The translations under genes and the position numbers were made by a program. A stretch of 64,000 nucleotides of DNA from Leucocoprinus leucothites (lineage: Eukaryota > Basidiomycota > Agaricomycetes > Agaricales > Agaricaceae): positions 62,001-126,000 of the forward strand of contig JAACJO010000033.1 of assembly GCA_013368445.1 (NCBI GenBank). Direction: 5' to 3'. This document shows positions 55,193 to 64,000 of this stretch, piece by piece. The stretch's first letter is position 1, and every line of letters starts with the position of its first letter. Under the pieces are notes generated by a model, which saw only the letters and a program-made list of their open reading frames with translations, was not told the DNA's origin and searched no databases.

Positions 55193-57421
55193 ACGGACCC
55201 AGCAGAGTTTGCAAGACAAGTTGAAATCTTCGCAAGAAGAGAATTCCCAGAAGAATCCTACAGTACCTACTACAGTGAAACCCGAAGAACAAGGTTCTAC
55301 AGAAGTAAAGGATCAGGAAGATTCTATTACATCAAAGAACACGAAGGGAAAGTTGCCTACGTCCCAATCAAGAAGGAACAAGAAGGAGTCCTTGAAGCCG
55401 AATACGCAGCAGTCGGTCACAAGCAACTTCACAGAACTGTCAAACAACAAATCGAAAGAGGAGTTGGCCTCGAAGAACTTCGAGACGTTACCCAAGAACA
55501 GTACACTGAAGAAGCAGAAAGAAGACAAACTCCATTTCCAGAAACCCCTGCAGAATCTAGCAGGACCATCGAACCAGAACCAATCCTTGACATTACCCCA
55601 AGAACTGAAGACACCTCACAAGACAATCATTCAGAGCCCAGAATTGACACTCCAAGTTCAGAAGAATCTGAATTTGACGAAGAAGACGAAGAAGAAGACG
55701 AAGAAGGAACAGATAGTGGAGAAAGAAGCCAACAAGAATCTGAAGGAAATCGAACAGAAGAAGAAGCAGAAGCACTCGCAAGGGCAATCGACAATCTCAA
55801 ACTTAAATCCCCAGAGAAACCCAGACTCGATAGACCCCCTTCTTACTCCTCGAGCCCAGCCTTTGGACATAGCCCAAGGTTCCTCAGTCCCATTACGAAC
55901 CCTATCCCCTTTAGCTTTACCAATTCCCCCACCGGTATTGCCAGTACCAGTACCTTACCAACAACCAATCCCAACATTACTACAGCCAGTACCACCATCA
56001 CCGTACCCACTAACACCCAAACAAAAGGGAAAGCAAAGGCAGTTGTCACCAACACAGGAGGTTCTTCAAACCGAAGAAGTCCCACACCACCACCACCACC
56101 AAATCCTCAAGGAGGACCACCAAGTCCCGGAGGTAATCCGCCTGGAGGACCAGGAGGACCAGGAGGACCAGGAGGACCAGGAGGAGGACCACCAAATCCT
56201 AATCCAAACCCCCCGCCAAACCCAATGGCACAACCTCAAGCAGGATTCCAGCTTAAGTACCCAAAGCCCAACAGGTTTGATGGCAACCCAAGCTATTACA
56301 GACCATGGATGGCCGAAGTCGAACTCTACTTCGACTCATATGGTGTCACAGATGACCAATCAAGAGTCAACTACACCCTTGGATTACTCGATGGAGCTGC
56401 CAAGTTATGGCAACAGGATTACAGACTTAGTCAAGCAACTGCAGCTACCCAAGCAGGATACACCCCACACACCTTCGATCAGTTCAAGAATGCGCTCGAA
56501 CAGTCATTCGCTCCAACACAACAGAGCTTTGAGGCTGAAAGAGAGCTCCGCTATTACAGACAACGAAACAAATACATCGAAGAATACATCGCCAATTTTT
56601 CCGTCCTCGCCTCACGTGCAGGACTTACTGACAGCACTTCTCTCCGATCCTACTTCGCCGAAGGACTTGACAACGACGTCAGATTCGAAGCAATCCGAGC
56701 TGACCCCCAAACCCTCGCAGAATGGAAAACAGCTGCAAGACAGGCATACAAAGTTGTCCAAGAGCAAAAGAGATACCGCATTGGAAATTCTAATCCAGGA
56801 TCTTCAAATAGATCAAGAAAGACCAAAAAGAATAGTAGACAACACGGATCCCAACCACGATATAATGACGTCTATAGTCAACCCCTATCTAGACCCAGAC
56901 GATCCGAGTGGGACATGGATATCGACAGAATATCAAGAGGAATATACCGATTATCAATCGAAGATGATCGGGAAGCAGACGACGGAGGTATATACGAACT
57001 TGGCGCAGAGGATGATGATAATCCTGAAGAAGAGGAGAGTGAAGGAGAAGACATCAATCAAACGTACAATGAAGGACCAAGCAACACAGACAGAGATGTC
57101 TATGGGTCACTATACTCCCACATCATCAATAACGTTCTCACCGACGAACAAAGAGTTGCACTCAAGAGAGGAGAATGCTTCTTCTGCCACAAGAAAGGAC
57201 ATTTCGCTAAATCTTGTCCGGCAAGGAAGGTTTGGTTTAAGTCAAGAGGAAAGACAAACATGGGATCGAAGCAGACGCAGAAGTCCCAGTCCAAACCGAA
57301 ACAAGGGAATCGTAGACCTTTCAAGCCTAAAAGGAAAGATCCAGACGCCATGGTTTACGAAATAGAACAAGCTAGTGATGAAGACGACCCATTTCAAGAA
57401 TACTCAAATGAAAATTTTTGA
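55193..57421 (+). CDS. gag: Ty3 chromovirus gag, probable non-AUG start
   Basis: The gag frame is open from 55187, just after an in-frame TAG, to TGA 57419-57421. The first ATG in it is 56225, which would give a 398-residue protein starting MAQPQAGFQLKYP. Upstream lie about 340 further open codons with a globular-looking start (FARQVEIFARREFPEESYS), an acidic stretch and a Gly/Pro repeat. ACG at 55193 has A at -3 and G at +4. The part after 56225 is a Retrotrans_gag domain (RFDGNPSYYRPWMAEVELYF, TFDQFKNALEQSF) and a CCHC knuckle CFFCHKKGHFAKSC near 57176. Start choice is inference; gag identity is firm. Confidence 0.85.
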   Translation, partial: TDPAEFARQVEIFARREFPEESYSTYYSETRRTRFYRSKGSGRFYYIKEHEGKVAYVPIKKEQEGVLEAEYAAVGHKQLHRTVKQQIERGVGLEELRDVTQEQYTEEAERRQTPFPETPAESSRTIEPEPILDITPRTEDTSQDNHSEPRIDTPSSEESEFDEEDEEEDEEGTDSGERSQQESEGNRTEEEAEALARAIDNLKLKSPEKPRLDRPPSYSSSPAFGHSPRFLSPITNPIPFSFTNSPTGIASTSTLPTTNPNITTASTTITVPTNTQTKGKAKAVVTNTGGSSNRRSPTPPPPPNPQGGPPSPGGNPPGGPGGPGGPGGPGGGPPNPNPNPPPNPMAQPQAGFQLKYPKPNRFDGNPSYYRPWMAEVELYFDSYGVTDDQSRVNYTLGLLDGAAKLWQQDYRLSQATAATQAGYTPHTFDQFKNALEQSFAPTQQSFEAERELRYYRQRNKYIEEYIANFSVLASRAGLTDSTSLRSYFAEGLDNDVRFEAIRADPQTLAEWKTAARQAYKVVQEQKRYRIGNSNPGSSNRSRKTKKNSRQHGSQPRYNDVYSQPLSRPRRSEWDMDIDRISRGIYRLSIEDDREADDGGIYELGAEDDDNPEEEESEGEDINQTYNEGPSNTDRDVYGSLYSHIINNVLTDEQRVALKRGECFFCHKKGHFAKSCPARKVWFKSRGKTNMGSKQTQKSQSKPKQGNRRPFKPKRKDPDAMVYEIEQASDEDDPFQEYSNENF
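57412..57418 (+). promoter_or_regulatory. -1 ribosomal frameshift heptamer
   Basis: A AAT TTT in the gag frame matches the X XXY YYZ slippery pattern and is followed at once by the gag TGA. A -1 slip places the ribosome in the pol frame at TTG 57418, the first codon of the open pol frame. Confidence 0.75.
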
Positions 57422-60400
57422 GTACTCACGAAGATCAGATAGACATCATCGATCTTCAATCAAACAAAGGATTAACAGTACATGTACCAATATTGCTCCA
57501 TACAACTAGAGCAAAACACAATCTACAAGCACTACTAGACTCAGGAGCTAGTGGAGAATTTATCGACCCACAACTAGTCGATACCTACAACTTGCCAAAA
57601 TTCAAGATGAAAAAGGCAATCAAAATCCGTAACGCCGATGGAACACAAAACCTATCAGGAAGTTGTACTCACTATACAAAATTAAAAATAGAAGTGAACA
57701 ACAAAATTATGACGATCTCACCAAGAATAGTCAAACTTGGATCAAACCAACTATTCTTAGGAATCACATGGTTAAAGAGATTCAATCCCGATGTTGATTG
57801 GCAGAAACTGTCATTACGTTGGCGAGATGAAAATTCTCATACAATCAAATTAACCAAAGCGAAAACTGATTCCATCAATCAGTTGTATTATGAAATCAAT
57901 GTGAAATCTAACACATCACAACAACTTCACAACTCGGCTACTAAACCTAAAAAGGAATCAGACCCTGTGAAAGCCGTACCAAAGAAATTTCATCAGTTTC
58001 TCAAAGTCTTCAACAAAGACGAATCTGAGAAATTACCACCCAGACGTCCTTGGGATCATAAAATCGAGACTATACCAGAATTCGAACCCAAGCGAATGCC
58101 AGTTTATCACCTGACACCTCAGGAAAGAACTGAACTTGACAAGTTTATTTCCGAAAATCTATGAAAGGGATATATTCGGAAATCCAAATCACCAATGGCC
58201 TCTTCTTTCTTCTTTGTAGGAAAGAAAGGAGGAGACTTACGTCCATGCCAAGATTATCGATTCCTTAACAAGAATACAATAAAGAATGCTCACCCAATAC
58301 CGAGCATATCACGAATCATGGATAAACTCAAAGGATCTAATTGGTTCACCAAGTTAGATGTCCGACTAGGATATAATAATGTTCGAATCCATGAAGGACA
58401 TGAATGGAAAGTGGCATTCCGCACTCCAAATGGGTTATATGAACCCACAGTCATGTTCTTTGGAATGACAAATTCCCCTGCTACCTTCCAATCCATGATG
58501 GATCACATCTTTAAAGACCTTACTGAGAAAGGCGGAGTTATTATTTACATGGATGACATCCTTATCCATGCGAAAACAAAGGAACAACTCGAAAGACTTA
58601 CTAAACAAGTCTTGAAGATTCTACAACAAAACGAGCTGTATTTAAAGACTGAGAAATGCGAATTCGAGAAGCAACGCCTAGAGTACCTCGGAGTTATCAT
58701 AACTCCTGACTCTATCGAGATGGACCCCATTAAACTTAAGGGAATACAGGATTGGCCGGTACCCAAGTCTGTCCGAAATATCCGACAATTCATTGGATTT
58801 TGCAACTTCTATCGCAAATTCATTCACAACTTCTCAGCTATCGCACAACCACTTAACGCATTACTTCGTAAAACAACGAAATTCGAATGGAACTCAGAAG
58901 CACAGAAAAGCTTTGAGAAGCTCAAGGAACAATTCCTTAAGCAACCTATACTTCAAATAGTTGACGAATCAAAGCCATTCGAAATCGAATGTGATGCTTC
59001 CGCATTTGCTACTGGTGCAGTACTACTCCAAAGAGATTCAAATGGAGATAAGCACCCTGTGGCTTATTATTCACAAACCCTCAACCCTGCGGAACGAAAC
59101 TATCATGTGTCTGACCAAGAATTCCTTGCTATTATTAGAGCACTAAAGGAATGGCGACACTACCTTGAAGGATCAGCACACCCTATCATCATATGGTCTG
59201 ATCACGAGAATCTCACCAGATGGCGAGAACCACAACAATTAAATCGAAGACAAGCTAGATGGATGCTATATATGACACGCTTCCATTACTCCATAAAGCA
59301 CTTAGCTGGCAACAAAAATACTCTTGCTGATGCATTGAGTAGAAGACCAGACCTAGTCCCAGATGGAAAGGATAACGAAGATCTAGTTGCGATACCATCA
59401 GAAAAATTCATTAACTTCCTTTCTGAGGAAATTAAAGAAGAAATTAAAAATAAACAAAAGAAGATCAACCCATCTGAAAGATTCACAGAAGATGATGGCA
59501 TTTATAAATATCAGGGAAGACATGTGATACCTGAAGATGCCGAACTAAAAAGAAGACTTCTACAACGTGTACATGATCACGAGACATCAGGACACCCAGG
59601 AACAGCTGAAACGTTCCGTAAACTATCTAAATTAGTTTACTGGCCTGGAATGAACACATATGTTCAGAACTATGTGAAAGGATGCCCTATTTGTCAACAG
59701 TACAAAATCAATCGTCATCCGGTTAAACCACCAATGCAACCGATTAAAGGCCCTTCTTCCACAAGGCCCTTTTCCCAAATATCCATGGATCTTATCACAG
59801 ATCTACCACCTGACGATGGATATGATTGTATATTGTCCATAGTGGACCATGGACTTACGAAAGGGATAATCCTAACTCCAACAAAGAAGACAGTAAATGC
59901 TGATGGCATTGCTGAAATTCTTATTGACAAAGTATTTTCGAAATACGGAACACCCAACAAAATAATCTCAGATCGAGATCCACGATTTGCTGCTAAATCA
60001 ATGCAAAAACTATACGAAAAACTCAATATTACCCCAGCCCTGTCTACAGCATACCATCCACAGACAGACGGAACTACCGAAAGGTACAACCAAGAAATCG
60101 AGTTTTACTTAGCAGTTTACACATCACAAAACCCAACCATATGGAAACGAGCACTTCCAATGATTGAATTTGTACACAATACGAAACCCCATTCTGGAAG
60201 AAAACACTCACCATACGAATTAATCCTAGGATATAACCCACAAGCGTTTATCTCAGACATAGAGACAGACACACCTTCTATCAATGAGAAGTCTCTATTC
60301 TTGGAACAAGTCCGAGAAGCAGCTTTAGAGGCACATGAACGAACACGTCTCATGATGGCTCAAAGAAAGAACCAACCATGGACACCATTCAAAGTAGGAG

Positions 60401-60828
60401 ACCGAGTTTGGTTAGATAACCGAAATCTCCCTTTACCCTATGCTTCTAAGAAGCTTAACCAAAGAAGAGAAGGTCCATTTACTATTATTAGAAAGACCTC
60501 TCCAGTCAACTACGAACTCAAACTACCACAAAAATGGAAGATTCACAACAAGTTTCATGCTTCACTTCTCATGCCAGTAACTGAGAATGACGTTTATGGT
60601 AAACACAACCCTAAACCACCACCTGTCCTAGTCTCAGGAGAAGAACAATACGAAGTCGAAGCAGTCCTAAACCATAGAACTCGCAGACTACGTTCTGGAA
60701 CAAAAATAGAATACCTAATTCGTTGGAAAGGATATGGACCAACTGAAGACTCATGGGAACCAGAGAAAAATCTTGAAAATTCAAAAGAAATAATTCAAGA
60801 GTATAAAAACCAACACAATCTCTCTTAA
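57418..60828 (+). pseudogene. pol: Ty3 chromovirus pol, interrupted by one TGA
   Basis: One frame from 57418 to TAA 60826-60828. Retropepsin LLDSGASGEFID lies near 57535. RT has LRPCQDYRFLN, LDVRLGYNNVRI, FGMTNSPATFQ and YMDD at 58546-58557. RNase H has ECDASAFATGAVL and NYHVSDQEFLAI. Integrase has an HHCC finger (HDHETSGHPG...CPICQQYK), core D in SMDLITDL, D in SDRDPRF and E in TERYNQEIE. A C-terminal chromodomain, EYLIRWKGYGPTEDSWEP, would target heterochromatin. TGA 58162-58164 falls just before KGYIRKSKSPMAS, where relatives have Lys or Arg. It separates 248 from 888 codons; all other motifs are intact. Confidence 0.92.
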
Positions 60829-60843
60829 CATTCCCCAGCTTCA

Positions 60844-62193
60844 ATGACTACTTCAGAAGTCAGTGAACAACCAACAGTACCAGTCTTTGGAACTATTATC
60901 TGCGAATCGCCCTCACCTATTACCCCTCCTACTACACCGACCAACACCATCAACGATGCGAACAAGGTCGAAGAAAGTCCTGGTCTTGCCTCATCGCAAG
61001 AACAAGGCACCAAATCCCCTGCCGGAGATAGTGCAGGCGGAGACACTAGCGGTGAAAACTCTTCACCCTATAAAGAGAATGCCACCCTACGACGAGCATT
61101 TCTTCGAGAACAGACAGCCGTTGACTTTCTGTCCGCCTACGGCAGCAATCCTAGACTCACTTCATATGTCTACAACATCGGGAATTGGATTGATGCTCTC
61201 GCTTCTGCAAGAAGTGAATACAAGCGTCTCCAGGAAGAAATGGACTTCCATCTTAGTAACCTGGCACGCCATATCCCTAGGGGTCCCTATACTCAGAACA
61301 TCGTCCGACGCATCCAACGCACCGACCCGGACGGAGATTACTTCGCTACGCTCAAGCATCAACAAGCTCCAGAGCGACGTGCACAGGATTCTGAGCGCGC
61401 CTCAGCTGATGACGAAGGAAAAACTTCCTCACCTAGCGTCAAACCTCAACAACGTCATGATGTGGCTACACACAATGCCATATTACCGAATACACCCCCT
61501 CCAACGCCTACTAACGAGCCTCCTCGAAATACCAATCGAGACGCGACTCGCCCTGGACGTACTAGTCAAACCTGCGACATATGTCACGGAATGGGTCATA
61601 TCAAGACGCTTTGCCCGGGATATCATTGCACCTGGTGCGACACTTTCGCCCCCGGCCATTTCACCAAGTATTGTTCCCGAAATCCTTATAAAGGAATTGC
61701 TCGACGGGATCTACCCCCAGTCGCCCTGGCAGCACTTTCGATTACCGAAGGAGTCGATGCCGCCAAGGCTCTTGCTCTGCAGTCCATCTCCGGATCTGCC
61801 AGAATACAGCCCCGACAGTCCGGTGTACCAACCGGCAATCACGGCGCCCCCGTCACCGATGCCGTCGGACTTCGATCCGAACGACATAATCCAACATCCA
61901 CGGCCGTTAACACCACCTCCCTCGGCCCAACCTACAACCCTACTTTTACGCCGCGACGAGGTCGTAAACCTGCACCACGAGGAAGACAGTATGGTCGTCT
62001 CCAGACCTCAGTCCGTTCCTCCCATCCAAACCATCGAGGACGCAGTCCGAACGGACGTCCCCATCACGGTCGAACTTCTCGCATCTATGAAGGAGAATGC
62101 CCCCTTACACCCCCATACGAAGATGGCAATTACGAATCTCATTACGATGATGAAGCCAACTTCAACATAGATGGTGAAGGTAATTTACCTTAG
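60844..62193 (+). CDS. Third ORF with two zinc knuckles, function unknown
   Basis: A 449-residue frame from ATG 60844, 15 bases after the pol stop, in the same phase. The N-terminal 90 residues are Ser/Thr/Pro-rich; a charged, partly helical section follows (LRREQ-like to residue 190). Two knuckles lie at about residues 244-277: CDICHGMGHIKTLC (CX2CX4HX4C) and CTWCDTFAPGHFTKYC (CX2CX6HX4C). An Arg/Gly-rich section and an acidic tail close it. No signal peptide or membrane segment, so it is not env-like. It resembles gag nucleocapsid domains and may be a second RNA-binding protein. Another frame is open across nearly all of it. Confidence 0.75.
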   Translation: MTTSEVSEQPTVPVFGTIICESPSPITPPTTPTNTINDANKVEESPGLASSQEQGTKSPAGDSAGGDTSGENSSPYKENATLRRAFLREQTAVDFLSAYGSNPRLTSYVYNIGNWIDALASARSEYKRLQEEMDFHLSNLARHIPRGPYTQNIVRRIQRTDPDGDYFATLKHQQAPERRAQDSERASADDEGKTSSPSVKPQQRHDVATHNAILPNTPPPTPTNEPPRNTNRDATRPGRTSQTCDICHGMGHIKTLCPGYHCTWCDTFAPGHFTKYCSRNPYKGIARRDLPPVALAALSITEGVDAAKALALQSISGSARIQPRQSGVPTGNHGAPVTDAVGLRSERHNPTSTAVNTTSLGPTYNPTFTPRRGRKPAPRGRQYGRLQTSVRSSHPNHRGRSPNGRPHHGRTSRIYEGECPLTPPYEDGNYESHYDDEANFNIDGEGNLP

Positions 62194-62230
62194 TGACTTA
62201 GATAGTTACTAAGATGTGGACATCTTAGCT

Positions 62231-62240
62231 AGGAAAGGGA
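62231..62240 (+). other. Ty3 chromovirus polypurine tract
   Basis: AGGAAAGGGA ends three bases before the 3' LTR, the expected plus-strand primer site. Confidence 0.65.
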
Positions 62241-62243
62241 TAA

Positions 62244-62906
62244 TGTTATGTATATTGATTATATCTAGCATTTGTTCCATCTATAATACGAAGTCGATAT
62301 TAGCTTTACTTAAGTAATATCGCAATTATGTTTCTTCTTATTTGTTCTTGTATTTTCTCGTTTGTTGTGACTCATTTACTTTGTCTGATTATGACTAGTT
62401 ATGACTTATTTGGTTTTGTTTTATATTTTGATGACATGTGATTGTTAAATATAGCTGCGCTATATTTGGACTTATCTTGTGATCGATCAGATGATCAAAG
62501 AAGAACTTCTTTAGAAGAACTTCTAAAGCTTCTTTGACAGATCGCGTCTTATATAGTTTAATTAGCATTAAGGAAGCTGTATGCTTCTCTTCTTTCATTA
62601 GAAGCCCTTAGCCCTAGTTAATAATAGATACCAACTTGTATCGTATATAAGTCGTCGACATCTACCAAGGAGAAACATCGTTTCTACTTGGTTAGGTGGA
62701 GACTCAATACGAGCCTTTATCTATACAAAGTCGAATTGAACTTAAGCTTTAAGATCTCAATTACCAAAGTCTTAACTCTATAATCGCCGTATTATAACTC
62801 TGACTTAGTAAACGACTTTGTCGCTTACCGAGAAGGAGTCCCCTTTGATAAGATCAACTCGATACTTATCGCGCCAGCTTAGGACCGGGCCGGCGTCACT
62901 ATAACA
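62244..62906 (+). repeat. Ty3 chromovirus 3' LTR
   Basis: 663 bp, identical to the 5' LTR except T for C at 62582. Followed by the TCCAC duplication. Confidence 0.95.
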
Positions 62907-62911
62907 TCCAC

Positions 62912-63284
62912 TCCCATCGCTTCCCCCACTTCACCAGCCTCTTCTCCACCCCTCCAGCTCGATGCTGACTTCTATTGGATTGCAGACACAGGTGCTACAT
63001 CACATATGACCCCACACCATCATGGGTTCAAGAAATATACCCCTTGTTGCATACAAATCAGATTAGCAGACAACTCTGTCATATATTCAGCTGGGATGGG
63101 TTCAGTGGTCTTTCAGCCTGTTATGGGCGGAAAAATGGCTGGAGCGGTCGAGCTTTCATGTGTACTGCATGTTCCGGACCTCCAGAGTAATCTCCTGTCT
63201 TGTCTATACCTCACACAAAATAAGGGGTTCAATATATCCATTTCTTCACACTCTATGGCCTTTAGACTCAAGGGAGAGACTCTC
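62912..63284 (+). pseudogene. copia-2 protease region (copy 3)
   Basis: Continues copia-2 gag of 53962 after the Ty3 insertion: the end of gag, retropepsin IADTGATSHM, then MGSVVFQPVMGGKMAGAVE up to MAFRLKGETL. Here the GGA codon that became TGA in copy 1 is still present. E6 cuts it at about 63284. Confidence 0.8.
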
Positions 63285-64000
63285 TTTTTTTTTAAAAAAA
63301 AAAGAAAATCAATGATTTATTACGCAGTGCCTGGTCGCAGTCCGCACTCACCAACATAATACAGGGCCTAAGTACCACTACCTAAGCCAAACACTACAGA
63401 GACAAGAATAGATAAAGTCCTGTCCGAATATAGTACACTACTTGACAGCAAAGAGATGTGGCATAGTAACAAAGAAATGAAACTAAAGCCAACTCACAGA
63501 CCTCTAACAGTAAGCTTACATGCACATGTGGCCCTAGCAACAAATCAACAGGGTTAGAAGATGCGTTGAAGCAGGTATGCGACCTACTACTGGGGCCTCC
63601 TATTGTCCTTCTTGTGATGGCTAAGCCAGTCATGGTCAAACTGGTGGTGCCAGAATAGGCACTTTTGATCATCAGCTGCATGGTCACCCTTGCAGTTGAT
63701 ACATGAGATGTGGGGACAGGGCTCCCTGGCAGGTGTGGGCAAGATAGGGGGGTTTGCCTTTGGACTCCCCTTACAGCATGATGATGTGGAGTGATGATTC
63801 TCACTATGGTGAGGACCACCACACTGGGAACACCTGAGCACATGATTGCAGCAGGTGGGAGTAGAGTGACTGAAGCACTAGCAGCGCTGGCACTGAGGGA
63901 CACTGGGGTGGGCATGGGCAGGCTTGATGATAGCCTGCATACCATTGAAGTTGAGGTACTTGTTAAGGAGCTTCTTGGCACTGGCTCCTGACTGAGAGTC
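63285..64000 (-). mobile_element. E6, ORF1-only retroposon (group II), runs off window
   Basis: Minus-strand element with its A tail at 63285-63310, the perfect stem AGTGC...GCACT around GGACTGCGACCAG, and gag codons of the knuckle region (63587-63841: CSQCGGPHHSENHH, CINCKGDHAADDQKC) running out of the window. It inserted in copia-2 copy 3. Its left duplication, if any, cannot be checked because the other end is missing. Confidence 0.75.

Larger units (their letters stand above)
53963..62906 (+). mobile_element. Ty3/gypsy chromovirus with self-priming site and third ORF
   Basis: An 8944-bp element with two 663-bp LTRs that differ at one position (54301 C, 62582 T, a CpG site), flanked by the perfect TCCAC duplication (53958-53962 and 62907-62911). 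Order: LTR, primer-binding site complementary to the inferred RNA start, long ATG-free leader, gag, pol by -1 frameshift (protease, RT, RNase H, integrase, chromodomain), a separate zinc-knuckle ORF, polypurine tract, LTR. It is the youngest complete element here; the chief lesion seen is a TGA in pol. Confidence 0.93.
50513..63284 (+). mobile_element. copia-2 copy 3, split by E3 and the Ty3 chromovirus
   Basis: Colinear copia-2 sequence at 50523-50770 (leader and gag start), 53060-53962 (gag) and 62912-63284 (protease region) continues the order seen in copy 1. The left LTR is missing and the right part is cut by E6. The gag start codon reads ATA where copy 1 has ATG. A 19-bp tandem duplication at about 53295-53333 also shifts the frame. 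Confidence 0.85.

Noticed and set aside
56130..56185. Short GGACCA tandem repeats as a CRISPR or minisatellite
   Set aside because: They encode the Gly-Gly-Pro repeat of the gag extension, with no spacers or array structure.
55209..57365. 718-codon frame as the true gag
   Set aside because: It starts at TTG and has no retroviral motif. The overlapping frame holds the Retrotrans_gag domain and CCHC knuckle and leads into pol by a -1 slip. Kept only as an overlap observation.

Overview
This 64 kb window looks like a heterochromatic transposon graveyard from a filamentous fungus, most likely an agaricomycete basidiomycete (inferred from family types, not proven). I see no host gene, tRNA or rRNA. 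Almost every base belongs to a retroelement: fungal LINEs with endonuclease, reverse transcriptase (RT) and RNase H (Tad-like order), two Ty1/copia families, one Ty3/gypsy chromovirus, solo LTRs, and a group of full-length retroposons that encode only a LINE-type ORF1 (gag) protein.

Layout. 1-3.0 kb: a decayed RT remnant of DIRS-like appearance, split by a truncated LINE (LINE-D) with matching 11-bp target-site duplications (TSDs). 3.4-8.5 kb: a mosaic of ORF1 fragments, a solo LTR, a minus-strand copia-2 fragment carrying ORF1-only element E1, a LINE-B fragment and an LTR-like piece. 8.5-16.5 kb: a minus-strand LINE-C copy split by copia-1 (9697-16089, 374-bp LTRs). About 16.6-48.25 kb: one plus-strand LINE-C copy blown apart by five separate insertions: E5; a LINE-B tail that contains copia-2, which itself contains a 6.9-kb LINE-B; a second LINE-B tail that contains a solo LTR; E2; and a nearly complete plus-strand LINE-B. 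48.25-50.5 kb: E4. 50.5-63.28 kb: another copia-2 copy, split by E3 and by the 8.9-kb Ty3 chromovirus (53963-62906). 63.28 kb to the end: E6.

How the parts relate. LINE-B probably supplied the machinery for the ORF1-only elements: they share a 3'-terminal stem-loop, oligo-A tails and 13-15-bp TSDs. Divergence between paired LTRs in all three LTR elements lies only at CpG sites and is all transitions, pointing to cytosine methylation and deamination; many internal stops fit CGA to TGA.

The youngest and most interesting element is the Ty3 chromovirus: LTRs with one difference in 663 bp, a perfect TCCAC TSD, a self-priming primer-binding site, a leader of about 2 kb without a single ATG but with an open gag-frame extension starting near an ACG in strong context, a canonical -1 slippery heptamer at the gag/pol junction, a TGA inside pol, a chromodomain, and an unusual third ORF with two zinc knuckles between pol and the 3' LTR.
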